Shown here piece by piece: positions 47,791-58,250 of a DNA stretch of 60,000 bases. Source of the stretch: Polytrichum commune. Taxonomy: Eukaryota > Streptophyta > Polytrichopsida > Polytrichales > Polytrichaceae. The stretch lies in assembly GCA_950295325.1 (NCBI GenBank), contig OX485809.1, positions 11,782,001 to 11,842,000 of the forward strand. The letters are read 5' to 3'. Each line of letters starts with the position of its first letter. Positions within the stretch are counted from its first letter, which is position 1. A program made the position numbers and the translations under genes. Under the pieces are notes generated by a model, which made no database searches, had not been told where the DNA came from, and saw only the letters and a program-made list of their open reading frames with translations.

Positions 47791-48176
47791 GGAGAGTCAT
47801 GATCGTCGGAGGGAGTGGAGGCGAAGCAGCTACCCGAGGATTGTGAGGCCGAGGCTGCGCCTGTACACCAGCGGGGGGAGTTACTGCGGTCATTTCTGGT
47901 ATTTTACTGTGATGGTAAGTTAAGATATGTGAAGCCCTTCGCTTGGGTGGGGTAAAAGAACACGTGGATTTACCCGATGACGTGGACGGGAGATCCGACG
48001 GGTCTTGTTCAAGGAGAATAGGTGGCTCGGGTCCTGGTCCGACCGGGGAGATGGGAGGTGGGGAGGTGGACACGTGGGCTGGCCATAGGACCTGAGTCGG
48101 TTGGGGATAAATTTGCTCAAAGAGAGTAAGTTAAGGTAACTTAGATGGGGCTTAAATGGCTACCTTTTCCAACTAA
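47791..48176. other. Distal upstream region of the kinase gene
   Basis: GC-richer, with CACGTG-containing words (ACACGTGG at about 47959 and 48069). These could be G-box-like sites if this is the kinase promoter; this is suggestive only. Frames here are compositional. Confidence 0.3.
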
Positions 48177-48694
48177 TGTCCCCTTCCCACTCGACTTTAG
48201 CTAAGCCTAAAAGTTGATTTTTAAAACACGGCCTTCACACCATCGACACTATCTAGCCCCGAGCCTAGTTGGCAAATGATGTGGCATAGTTTAAAAGTGC
48301 ATGTTTTAAGCCTCAAGCACTGACCCTCCCATCGGCATCTACACGTGAGGCAAGAATGTAGGACTTTCAAAAGTATCGTCTCCCGCCCTTGTGATTGGTT
48401 GCTTTTAGTCTTAGCTATGAAGGCACAAGGAGCTCCATTAACCAAAACCGTGATAAGATAGATGAGTAGTAAGGCATTTGGAGATGGGACAAAAACTATC
48501 CAACATTCATTGCTTGGGAGATAAAACAATGAACATGTGTGGAAACTACTTAACTAAAACCTGCTCAAAAATCTCCAGAGCAAGTTCTTGTAGGTGTATT
48601 GGGATAGCCAGATACCTATGCTAAAACCGAGGGAGCTTTACCCGGTTTTTAGGAAAGACTTTGTTATTTGGTAAAGTCGGGTGGGAAGAGGGCA
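48177..48694. mobile_element. Tourist-like MITE, copy 2 (518 bp)
   Basis: Same family as 29619-30129, in reverse orientation. Terminal repeats TGTCCCCTTCCCACTCGAC and, inverted, TGCCCTCTTCCCACCCGAC are diverged but clear; TAA flanks both ends (48174-48176 and 48695-48697). Older than copy 1, judging from the terminal mismatches. Confidence 0.88.
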
Positions 48695-48704
48695 TAAGCC
48701 CTAC

Positions 48705-49020
48705 TTCTTTTAGAACTTCTTTTAGAATATGAAACACGTGATTAACGTAAGGCGAGACGGTTAGCAAATCCAAATCGAGGTCGTAGCCACTTTTCCTCAT
48801 AATTTTTAGAGCTCATATAATTTCTCATTGATAATCGAAGTCGGAATTCTCATACTCATTGAATGATTATATGTTTCTTCATTTATGTTGATTATTGGAT
48901 TAAGAACTTTTGTAATAGTTGAGCATGAAATCCAAAAAAAATCAAACAAATGTTTTTGTGAGGCCATTTCTTGGAGCCACACCAAACCACTAATCACTCA
49001 AATAAAAGTATCCCTCGTAA
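48705..49020 (+). repeat. R1 family copy
   Basis: Starts just after MITE copy 2: AATATGAAACACGTGATTA, GGTTAGCAAATCCAAATCGA, GAGCTCATATAATTTCTCAT, CACACCAAACCACTAATCAC. No coding sequence. Confidence 0.7.
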
Positions 49021-52000
49021 GAAAAGTAATTAGATAAGACTTCTCTATCATATTCCTACATTGGATGCATTGGGCTATTGCTTCAAAAACACTACTCCAA
49101 AATATAACATCATGAGATTTTGCGCCATGAATGTATTGAACCGTATTATCCTAAAGTTCTCTTGATTACACACACTCTCCAAAAAAATTAGGAGCATAAT
49201 GCAACAAGATTTGGTAGATCATTAAATTTGAGCAAGATGTCACAAGGGTTGCCTTTGTTTTTTGAGACTCTTTCGAGTCTAATTAGCCTTGCAATAGCCC
49301 AATTTCTTTTTTAATGGTCCGATTGGATACCAACATTTAGGGTGATTAGAAAGCTTTTGTAATCAACCATTTGAAAAACAAAACAAACGTTATTATCATT
49401 ACCATCTTGTGTTTGCAATCCAACATGTCATAGGTGGGACCTCTTTCCATGCATTAGTGGGGGTTGGGCAGGGTGAATATATTTACGAGGCTAGCCATGT
49501 GATTCCCGGGGGGAGGGGGGGGGCTAGCTTTCAAGGAGAGGTAGTGTCCTTGCACCTAGTGGCATGCAAAGGAGTGGTGGCAATTGGTTTGGGCTTGCAA
49601 TTCCCAAATTTGGAAGGTGGCAAAGGTAACCGTTCTTTTGATTGCCACTTCGCCTCCCATTGCCTTAAAGCATTGAGATTGTTGCAAGCACAGTGTCCGA
49701 GAGAGAGAGAGAGAGAGAGATGTCTTTTTTTCAAAACTTTTCAAGCTTGATCTTCCTTTTGGGGGGGGAGGCAATTTCCTTTTTGCACTTCATAAAATTG
49801 AAGCAAGTGTGGGTGGGTGGAATTTCTCTTCATCAAAAGTCTATTGCATCATTAATCATAACATCCACTATTGTGTTCATGGAATAAATGCAATGTTCAA
49901 ATATCCATCAAGATTAGTGGAAAACTAGTAAGGAATATTTATGTTTATCAAAGTAACTAGATACCCATCTTTTTACTTTGCTTTCAAGTCAATGTTTCAC
50001 AACAAGGGCTGGCATAATACTATGACACATACCCTAGTATCAAATATCCATTATCTTTGGTAACTAACTTGAACATATTGTTCATCAAACAACCACGTTA
50101 TGTTTGATGATTCTCTAGTACTATTTTAATCAATAACGTAATGAAGTGATATGTAGATTTACATACCTCGTTTGTTGTTTGCTAGAAAGTGCTCAATGTC
50201 TCAACTTCTATCCTAGGATTTGTGTATACATCTCAAGTAGTCAAAGTACTATATTGCCTTTCACTAGCATAGTATATCAAGAGTAACAAGACCATTCAAA
50301 CACAAGTAATGCACTATTGGTAGTGTTCAAAATGTGAAGAGCCATCCTCACCAACACCCGTGCCAACCCAAACATAAAATTATGTGTTAGAAAGGTGTGT
50401 GTCAAGTGTCTTCAAATAGGCTTAGTTGCAATTCATGTCACACATTTATCTCACCTATCAAGTTCATTCAGAGGTTGCAAGCATGTACATACAAACCAAA
50501 AATATTGAGTATACAAATCTATTCCTTTGCCATATCTTGTAACTTTCTTGAATAATGAAAACCTCTTGTATGCCAAACACCATGCACATCCACACTTGGT
50601 ACGTATCTATTGACTCGGACCTCACTGAATAAACTAAGCCAAGTATTCTTTCCCCCAAGCATGTAAAAGAATTTTCACATAGAGGTGTTTAGGATTTAAA
50701 TATTGGATTTGTAAGGTGCAACGGCTACCTTAGGTCATGGAAACCCCAATCATGCTTCATGGTAACTTCCTTGATCATGGTTAAGCACAATGTGATGTCT
50801 AGACTAATTTCTTCTTGATGTTCTATATTTGAGTACCCAAGACAACAATAGAGGGTGCCGTGAAAAAAAAATCAATTTAAACAACATTTAGGCATTTGAC
50901 CAAAACAATTATGGTTTTAGTATACAGGAGCATTTTTCTGTATACTTGACCCTGCTTCTTCCTTGATATACTAATTGTATGTTCTGAATACTCCATCATG
51001 TCCATTATATTTATTGTTGAGGAGCTTGCCAACTGGCCTCCAATACTTTGGTACCTCCTCAAATCATGTCCATCATCTTTATTGTCAAGGAAATTGTTGA
51101 ATCGTCTCCAATACTTCAATGCTTCACCATAATATTCCAACTCAGTTGGATAGTGGTATTTGATAGATTGCACAACTAAAAAATGCATATTCTACAGTCT
51201 TTGAGCATTCCTAGTGTATTCAAGAACGGATTCAAACTCATGTACATCATGTTTGAAGGGTAGAATATTAGTGGCAACATTTGGAATGATGCCACTTCGC
51301 GTTGGATGGGATAAATTGACCGTAAATGGTCAAGAAATGCATAACAAAGGTTTAGTCTAAGCGATAATGGATTGACATCAACAAAAGTATGTGGTCTTGC
51401 TTACATACATCCCTTGTACTGATCTTACAGTATAGGGTGCTCAACAATTTGTAGCTCCATGGGAAGAAGAAGAAGAACTCCGGTCTCAGGGCAAGACCAA
51501 GATCGTGTGAGCTTGCTCATGTTTGGGTAGTTGTATTTCAGTGAAGTAGGTCCCTATGACCAAGTTTTTTTTTCCACAAGCAGGTTAATGAAAAAAGTCT
51601 TCAAACCTCAGGCAATTATTTTCTATGGGTTGCCCAAACTACCCAGACCGCATGGGAACAAGATTAAACTTAAGTACATTTTTTCTTGGGTATAGCTCCT
51701 GCATTGATATGTGGAATCGGGTTGCCTTTTCAAATAGATTGCTTATTTACCCATGCAAATTGCCTTGGTCAAAAACATATCACAAAAATTGAACCTCTCT
51801 AAGAAAATTAATGTAGGAATATCAAAAGATTAAATGGTTTATCAACTTGCTAACCCTTTTCATTGGGATATGTCATTTTCTTAATTCCCATATTAATCTA
51901 AAACAGAGGCCATGTCTAATGACAATAAGGAAGTTTAATGTAGAACCAGAACAAAAATTTCAATTAAAACTAAGATGATTGGATTCCAATGAGATTCCAT

Positions 52001-53500
52001 TTATTCCAAAAGGTTACTAATGACAAGAATACTTGCACCCATTGAAGTTATCCTACCAAAATTTGGATATGTTGAATGCATCATAGTTTCTATGGAAAGC
52101 ATTAGGGGAGGAATGGACTCAAAAGGTTGTTGTCCTTGGAATAACCAAAAAAGTAGATTCTTAATATCCCAAGCCCCATAGTACAAGGGTGTACCCATGA
52201 GCTCACATGGCACATAAGGTGCCACCTGGTTTTGGACCATGGGTCCGAGCCAATAGAGTCATGCTTAGCGTACTCAACCTTGCCAATGTGACTGTGGAAT
52301 TACATAGTGGAGGTCACAACAACATCACAAGTACTAAAGGACTACACCATGACAAGTCCACACCCTAACGTGTCAATAGTTTAGTGGTTCCGGTTTCTAG
52401 TACCTTTGAGCGGAACCTCATTTTCATTTGAGTTTTGAAGACAAAATATTAGAGAAAATCCTTTTTTGGGACCAAACTCGTGGGCATCTTTTGAGTTTAT
52501 TCCTCCCCTAATGTATGGTTTTTAGCAACAACAACTTGCAATTACAAATTTAATTTTACTTGTGCAGTTAATCTGATTATTTAAATATCCTCTCTTCCTA
52601 CATTTTTATTTATTTTGGGAATATGTACAAATTTTCATTAAGTTTTCATATTGACAATCAATTTCTTGCAATTGCCTGAAAGTAGATATGATTGTAACAA
52701 ATTATTATCCCAAATGTTTATACATGATGCAACATACATGTAAGTACAAAAGCGTAAATGAAATGAGATTTTTGGATGCCAAAGATAAATGATTGTTTGA
52801 AGGGTGGTTGATAGAGGTGCTTAGGTTGGGGAGGACATGTAATTTTTCAAAAGTATGGTATATTATTGAGCATAGTTGCTATGTAGACTTAGTCCAAGCA
52901 TCTTGAGAATGTGAATTTTAAGGGGCCATAGGGTTACTAGATAGTATGTAACAACAAGATTATTGGCCACCTACAACCAATTGTTGTCGGCCCTCCCCAC
53001 AAGTCATACCTCAACCCTTCAAAGCAATCTTCCACAACATGCCATCAACTCAATTTGCCCCATGGCCATGCTGTCATTTTTTTTTAATTATCTCATCATG
53101 CATAAACAAGTGTTGAAATTTGGGTTGTGGAAAGATCAATGTCTAATAACCAAAGTGTATGTTTGAATCATGAAGGCATGACGCAAATTTAGTGAGGTCG
53201 AGTGAATTTTGAGGGGCCTTGTAGCCTCTTGCTTTTATAGAAGGGCATGGATAATATGTATGGCCTTAGAGATATGAACAAATAATTGGCCATCATATTC
53301 TAAACTTCCTTTGCATTTCATCCAAGTCATATCACAAGCCCGCCATCACTAAAACAATCAGGTCTTTAGAGGTCCCAAATCTTTGTTGACATTTTTTTGC
53401 AATAGTTGTTTCTAATTTGCAAAATTCATAGGGCAGAATTGGAGGTCAACAAACACATACGCATGCCCGAAAATGTCTACAAAAATAATTAGGGAGGGGG
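49021..53500. other. Long stretch with no recognised gene
   Basis: AT-rich, with short unassigned frames. The longest on the minus strand (50877-51188 and 52001-52240) resemble no family I know. GGTGGGACCTCTTTCCATGC (about 49435) recurs reversed near 37035. A GA microsatellite lies at 49700-49720 and G-runs at 49508-49523. Otherwise I see only old repeat-like DNA. Confidence 0.4.
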
Positions 53501-53506
53501 GGGGGT

Positions 53507-53640
53507 AGACTCATCATTGAAAACCTAAATGATGTGTGTGGGTCACTATGAAATCTAACCTCACATATACAATAAGTTTAATAAAGAAAAACAATTGTAT
53601 ACATACAAACAACATGCTAGAAAATGGACTCGTGTATGTA
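53507..53640 (-). repeat. Dispersed repeat R2, copy 3
   Basis: Reverse complement reads CGAGTCCATTTTCTAGC, TTTCATAGTGACCCACACAC and AGGTTTTCAATGATGAGTC, as in the copies at 22173 and 30457. Confidence 0.75.
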
Positions 53641-54835
53641 TACTAACTTTTCAATCTTAACGTGATAAATGCCTCCACTACATGTTACAAATATAAATAT
53701 GAAACTTAAAGAACCCACTTTCACTTTCCAATCAGAAAGTCATTGAACGTTTTGCATTCATAGAATGTAACTCAACGATTGCATGAAACAAAGAAAGACA
53801 AGACCATAATAACACAAGCACACTCTGGAACGCAAAACTCAAGGGAGCCCATGAGCGCGCCAAGAGCATCTAGTTTATAAAAACCTAGAAGCCAAATGCA
53901 AACCCAATCAATAATGAAGAGAATAGTCATTGAGGACTATGACCATATGATAACAATGGATGAAGACATGAATTGGATGAAAACTAACATATCTATTGCC
54001 CATGTTTTCTGAACATTAGGGCCCCCTTTTGTACATCTACCTTCACCTCAAAATTCTTAATAGCCGATTTAAATGTACAAACTAGAGAAAAGTAATACCT
54101 CTTCCTAATGCATATTATGTATGCTAATGCCTCAATTGATACCCATTCTTACACTTACATGGTATGAGGAGTTTGCCCCATTGTGAAGGGAAACGGGCCT
54201 TCGCAAATAATTTTAAAAAATTAGTAAAATATCATAAAATAATTCACTTCAAGTTAAAACCAAAAATTGCCAAATGAATGCATCCCAACTACAAATATTC
54301 CAATTATGTGTAACAAAGTGTTTTTTGAAAAACACATAGATTTTTTTTCCTAATTCAATATAAGGTTAATGGATGTCCCCAAATGTTGCTAGTAACGTTC
54401 CCTAAAATGTTTTGACTTTTGGCTTTGTAGTAGGAGTATTAAGCATCATTAGGGAGTCATTTCAGAATTCCAAATGAATTGGTGTATGTTGTAAATGTGA
54501 TGTGGCATGATCATACTTTATCAAAGTAGAGCCTAGTAATTCTCAATACTATAGGAGAACAAAGTTTTGCCTTACATGCTGGAATCTACTATCATTTGAT
54601 TGTCATGTTCGTGTATACATGTTTTTGTTTTTTTTTGGGTAAAATATTAATGGTTGCTACCTTGCTCTTGATTTGTGTTAAGTTTATAGATTGATTATAC
54701 AATTTTAAGTTGGGATCAAACTTTTTCTCAATCTTTGAAAGAACGTTGCATCCTAGAAGAAACAAAAAGCCTACACTTTATGAATAATCCATGGGAACTA
54801 ATCAACCATCGCCATTACTAACATTGATTTATAAT
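53641..54835. other. No gene recognised
   Basis: AT-rich non-coding sequence without clear repeats or motifs. Confidence 0.3.
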
Positions 54836-54839
54836 GTTT

Positions 54840-55368
54840 ACGTCCAAAAAAATTTGGGATTGTGGTGGATTGTTAATTTGAATATGAGGTTGGGAGAGGA
54901 CCTTGAAAACCATGGCCGCCGCCGGCCATACATTTTGGCCTTCCTTCTCAATGTTGGAATTGGCCTTCAACACTATCAGCGATGGTTTATGACGTTTTGG
55001 TTCAAATTTTTTTGGGGTCTTGGTGGATTGTCAATTTAGATTTGAGGCTTGAAGTACACCCCCAAAACCATGGCCGATGGCAGCCATACATCTTTGGCCT
55101 TCCTTCCCAATGTTGGAAGCGGCCCTCAACAACCAGTGATGGTTTATGGTTTTTTGCTCCAAAATTTTGGGGCTTGGTGGATTGTTAATATGAATATAAG
55201 GCTGGGAGGGGACCCAAATTACCATGGTTGCCGACTATCATGCATTTTGGCCTTCGTTGCCAACATCGGAAGCGGCTTTCAACACCACCAATGTTGGTTT
55301 GTGGCATTTTGGTCCAAACTCTTTTGGGGCCTTGGTGGATTACTAACTCCAATATGAGGCTGGGAGGG
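54840..55368. repeat. Tandem array, about 145-155-bp unit, left part
   Basis: About 3.5 units, each with GGTGGATTGTTAAT, GAGGYTGGGAG, CCATGGCYGCC, ATTTTGGCCTTCCTT, CAATGTTGGAA, CAACACCACCAATG and GGTTTATGG in order. The array continues at 56912-57240 beyond a 1.54-kb insertion. Frames through it are an effect of the repeat. Possibly satellite-like. Confidence 0.85.
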
Positions 55369-56911
55369 TGTGAGCCCAAAAATAAGGTGCTCACATGTGT
55401 GTTAACACTTAAAAGTCGTTAGGATTAGGATTGGAATTTATGTTGTCATTCAAAAACATAAAAAGAGTGGGTTTTAAGTGGAAGCATTGCTTTGACTTCT
55501 AAGTCGAGGATAGCTCGGTTTAGATGGGTTAGGGGGGGTGATTAATTAAGTATTAGATTAAGAGGGTTAGGGGCCTCGTTCTTATGTTGCGAGCGGGGGT
55601 TATGTGTTTGATTAGGAAGGGGATGTGTTTGTTTTGGGACTTGTGTGTGTTTAAAGGGGGCTAGGGTTAATGACTAGTAGGACATCCTTAGTGTTTGTTT
55701 TAGGCACGGCCAGGAATACCCTAGAGTTTCCCGGAACTCTGAAACGGGTCAGCAGTTAGAGCTGCGGGGGGTGTGTTGCGGGTAAGGTGTGAGCTCCAGA
55801 GTAAGGGGGAGGGAGAGAATGGAAGGCTTGACGGCTGCTGGGTACCACGGCGGTGAAGGGTAGCTCGGCACTGGGCCGGATGGACATGAGGGAGGAAAGG
55901 CCATAACACAACCTGAGCGACTAGGCAAGGAGGCAGCGACTACATACCGATACACACTGCGGAAGGGGACGGGTATGAATTGACACACGACCTTGCTGGC
56001 TGCCGAGGGTGGCAGTCTGGTCGCCGGGATGGGAGGATCACGATAAGCACCCTGAGGGGTCCCGAAGGAAACTACAAGCTCAAAAATTGGGGAAGGGGAA
56101 AGAAAACGGTCTCAGTCGCGGTGTGCTAAAAAATGCTACTGTTCCATTGAGGGAGATCCCTGCAAGGAAATACGGGGGCAGAACTGTTCACTGCTGACTT
56201 AAGGAGCACCCAAGTAGCCAATGCGGCAGTGAGAGATGGGTGACGGAAGTAAGAATTTGGAATTCACGAGGAGAGGGTAACCACTAATTAAATCTGAAAT
56301 AGGTGAGAGCACTGGGTGTGGGATTTTCTCGGTTACCAGAACAATACCGAGGCTGGGAGTCCTGGTGTACAAGGAAGAAGGTGAGAGCAGCTGTTGAGTG
56401 AGACTTAGACTTGCACCTGCACCAACCGGAGGGCGTGACGGGTGATGAAGGGCATTGACGGGTGCTGAAGGGCGTCCAATCCGTTCAAACAACGTACAAT
56501 CATTTTCTGGGTACCGAGCTGGGGGGTGTGAGGACCGGTTTTGGGGAGACTGATGGGGTCCGGGCTTGAGGGAAACTAGGTTAGAGGGGTAGGGGATGGG
56601 TTAGATGGGTAGTTTGGGGATCTAAGAGGAAAAATGAGGAGCAAGGCATTATTCTATGCTAATACTCTTTAAGGGCTTAGAGGATAGGAAGTAGTGTGTG
56701 TAGGGAAGTTGTGAGAGTGGGTAAAAAAGGGAGATCTAAGAAGGATGAGGCATCAGTGATGTTGTATTACCGGTCATTGAATAAAGAGAAGATGATGTCA
56801 TTGTGGGGAAGAACATGGACCTGACACGGAATCACATGTATTGGGAGTTTAGTGTGAGTCACTAGCCAACACCCGGATTACGACGCATAGGGGTGAAGGT
56901 TGGTGCTCACA
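55369..56911. mobile_element. Probable solo LTR, 1.54 kb, inside the tandem array
   Basis: Interrupts the array in the middle of a GGGAGGGGACCC motif. Its ends are TGTGAGC and GCTCACA, the inverted TG...CA ends of an LTR. Flanking GAGGG (left) and TAGGG (right) are a near 5-bp target duplication. AATAAA at 56780-56785 could be the LTR polyadenylation signal. No gag or pol inside. A solo LTR left by recombination is the simplest reading; a TIR element with short ends is the alternative. Confidence 0.6.
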
Positions 56912-57240
56912 TAGGGGACCCAAAAAAACATGAGCAATGGTGGCCATACAATTTGGCCTTCCATCCCAATGTTGGAACTGGCCCTCAACACTGCCAATGA
57001 TGGTTTATGGTGTTTTGGTCCAAAACATTTTGGGGTCTTGGTGGATTGTTGAGTTTAATACGGGGCTATGAGGGAACCTAATGCATTAGTGTTGCTGCCC
57101 ATGCATTTTGGCCTTCCTTCTCAACATTGGAAACAACCTTCAACACCGCCAATGTTGGTTTATGGCATTTTGGCCAAACCCATTTGGGGATCTTTGTGGC
57201 TTTACACATTGAATATGACTCTAGGAGGGGACCTAACAAA
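56912..57240. repeat. Tandem array, right part
   Basis: About two more units of the 54840-55368 array (GGCCATACAATTTGGCCTTCC, CAACACTGCCAATGATGG, GGTGGATTGTTGAG, GGAGGGGACCTAAC). Confidence 0.85.
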
Positions 57241-57409
57241 ATGTGACCACCAACAACCATACATATCAGTACTTTATGCGTGAAATTTTCCTTGAGATGA
57301 GTACCAATTTTAGAATGTGTGCCCTAAACTCGTGTGCAGTTATTAAAATTAATGCCATGACTCAGATGGTACCGCTCACTGCTCATGTGTTGTCGGTTGG
57401 ACTGGGAAG

Positions 57410-57690
57410 CTATGATCAAGGAGAACCGGCAGTTAGTTATAGATGAACCGGTTGAGTTTGAAAAATAACTAGTTGAAGTTCAAGACTTGAGGAGAATTAC
57501 CAATCACTTTAGAGGAATTCATGGAATATACCTCAAATTAATATAGAAAAACAGAAAGATGTCAACATGTAACCGGTTTGGATTTGCAAACACTAGGATC
57601 TCAACCGATTATGCCCCAAAATATCCCCGATCACTGCTTGGAAACACTTGGATCTCGACTGATTATGCCCAAAATTCCCAAGACAATGAT
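57410..57690 (-). repeat. Copy of the 8.97-kb CCGGTT repeat
   Basis: The reverse complement of 57415-57625 matches 8965-9200: GGGGCATAATCGGTTGA, AACCGGTTACATGTTGAC, AACTGCCGGTTCTCC. The segment ACTTGGATCTCGACTGATTATGCC around 57650 is a further partial repeat. The short frame at 57578-57826 is not a recognised gene. Confidence 0.75.
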
Positions 57691-57916
57691 CATCGACCAA
57701 TTTGCAGAGTCTACCAAAGTGATCACTGATGTTGCAGGGGAACCGTGGATTGAAAGTGAATCGAGCAATCTTAATGCTGAGTTTATGTTTACAGTTTTAG
57801 CATCACTAGGACATGATTGGAGGTGACACTCTTGTGACCATGGTCACCTGTCCTCGGTGACAATTTGATGACAAGTGGTGGGTTATGAGAGGGAGGTCTT
57901 CATTTCGAATCCCCAT

Positions 57917-57989
57917 GCCGTCCTAGCTCAGTTGGTAGAGCGCAAGGCTCTTAACCTCGTGGTCCAGGGTTCGAGCCCCTGGGGTGGCG
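57917..57989 (+). tRNA. tRNA-Lys (anticodon CUU)
   Basis: A 73-base nuclear-type tRNA without intron that decodes AAG. Acceptor stem GCCGTCC/GGGTGGC with two G-U pairs; D arm GCTC/GAGC with AGTTGGTA; anticodon loop CTCTTAA with CTT at 57950-57952; anticodon stem CAAGG/CCTCG with one A-C mismatch; T arm CAGGG/CCCTG perfect around TTCGAGC; discriminator G. Internal A box (TAGCTCAGTTGG) and B box (GGTTCGAGCCC) are intact. CCA is not encoded, as expected in eukaryotes. The mismatched stem is the only blemish, so it is probably functional. Confidence 0.95.
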
Positions 57990-58002
57990 ACACGTGGCCA
58001 TG

Positions 58003-58008
58003 TTTTTT
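58003..58008 (+). terminator. RNA polymerase III terminator of tRNA-Lys
   Basis: TTTTTT starts 14 bases after the tRNA, the usual place for Pol III termination. Confidence 0.8.
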
Positions 58009-58011
58009 GAA

Positions 58012-58250
58012 AATTTTCGGAGAGTGTCCACCCTCTAATACTTGAGGTAAAACTTTACATGTTCGAAGAATAAGAATTTATCACATGGTCAAACAAGCTC
58101 CACAAGCGTTCTGTGTTATGCACATAAGGAGAATCTTTGGAGGTTTTTCACCCTATAATACACAAGGTACAATTTTAGATGTTCTAAGGATATGATTTAT
58201 CACATTGTCAAAAAAAGGTCCAAATATGCTATGTAATATGCACATATGAG
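58012..58250. repeat. Diverged tandem repeat, about 120-bp unit x 2
   Basis: GGAGAGTGTCCACCCTCTAATA / GGAGGTTTTTCACCCTATAATA, then TTTATCACATGGTCAAA / TTTATCACATTGTCAAA and TGTTATGCACATA / TGTAATATGCACATA, recur in order just downstream of the tRNA. Confidence 0.7.

Noticed and set aside
52001-52240. 79-codon minus-strand frame
   Set aside because: Rich in hydrophobic residues but with no recognisable family, splice context or conserved repeat copy.
54791-55357. Open frames in the tandem array
   Set aside because: They follow the repeat period and shift frame between units; no conserved protein features.
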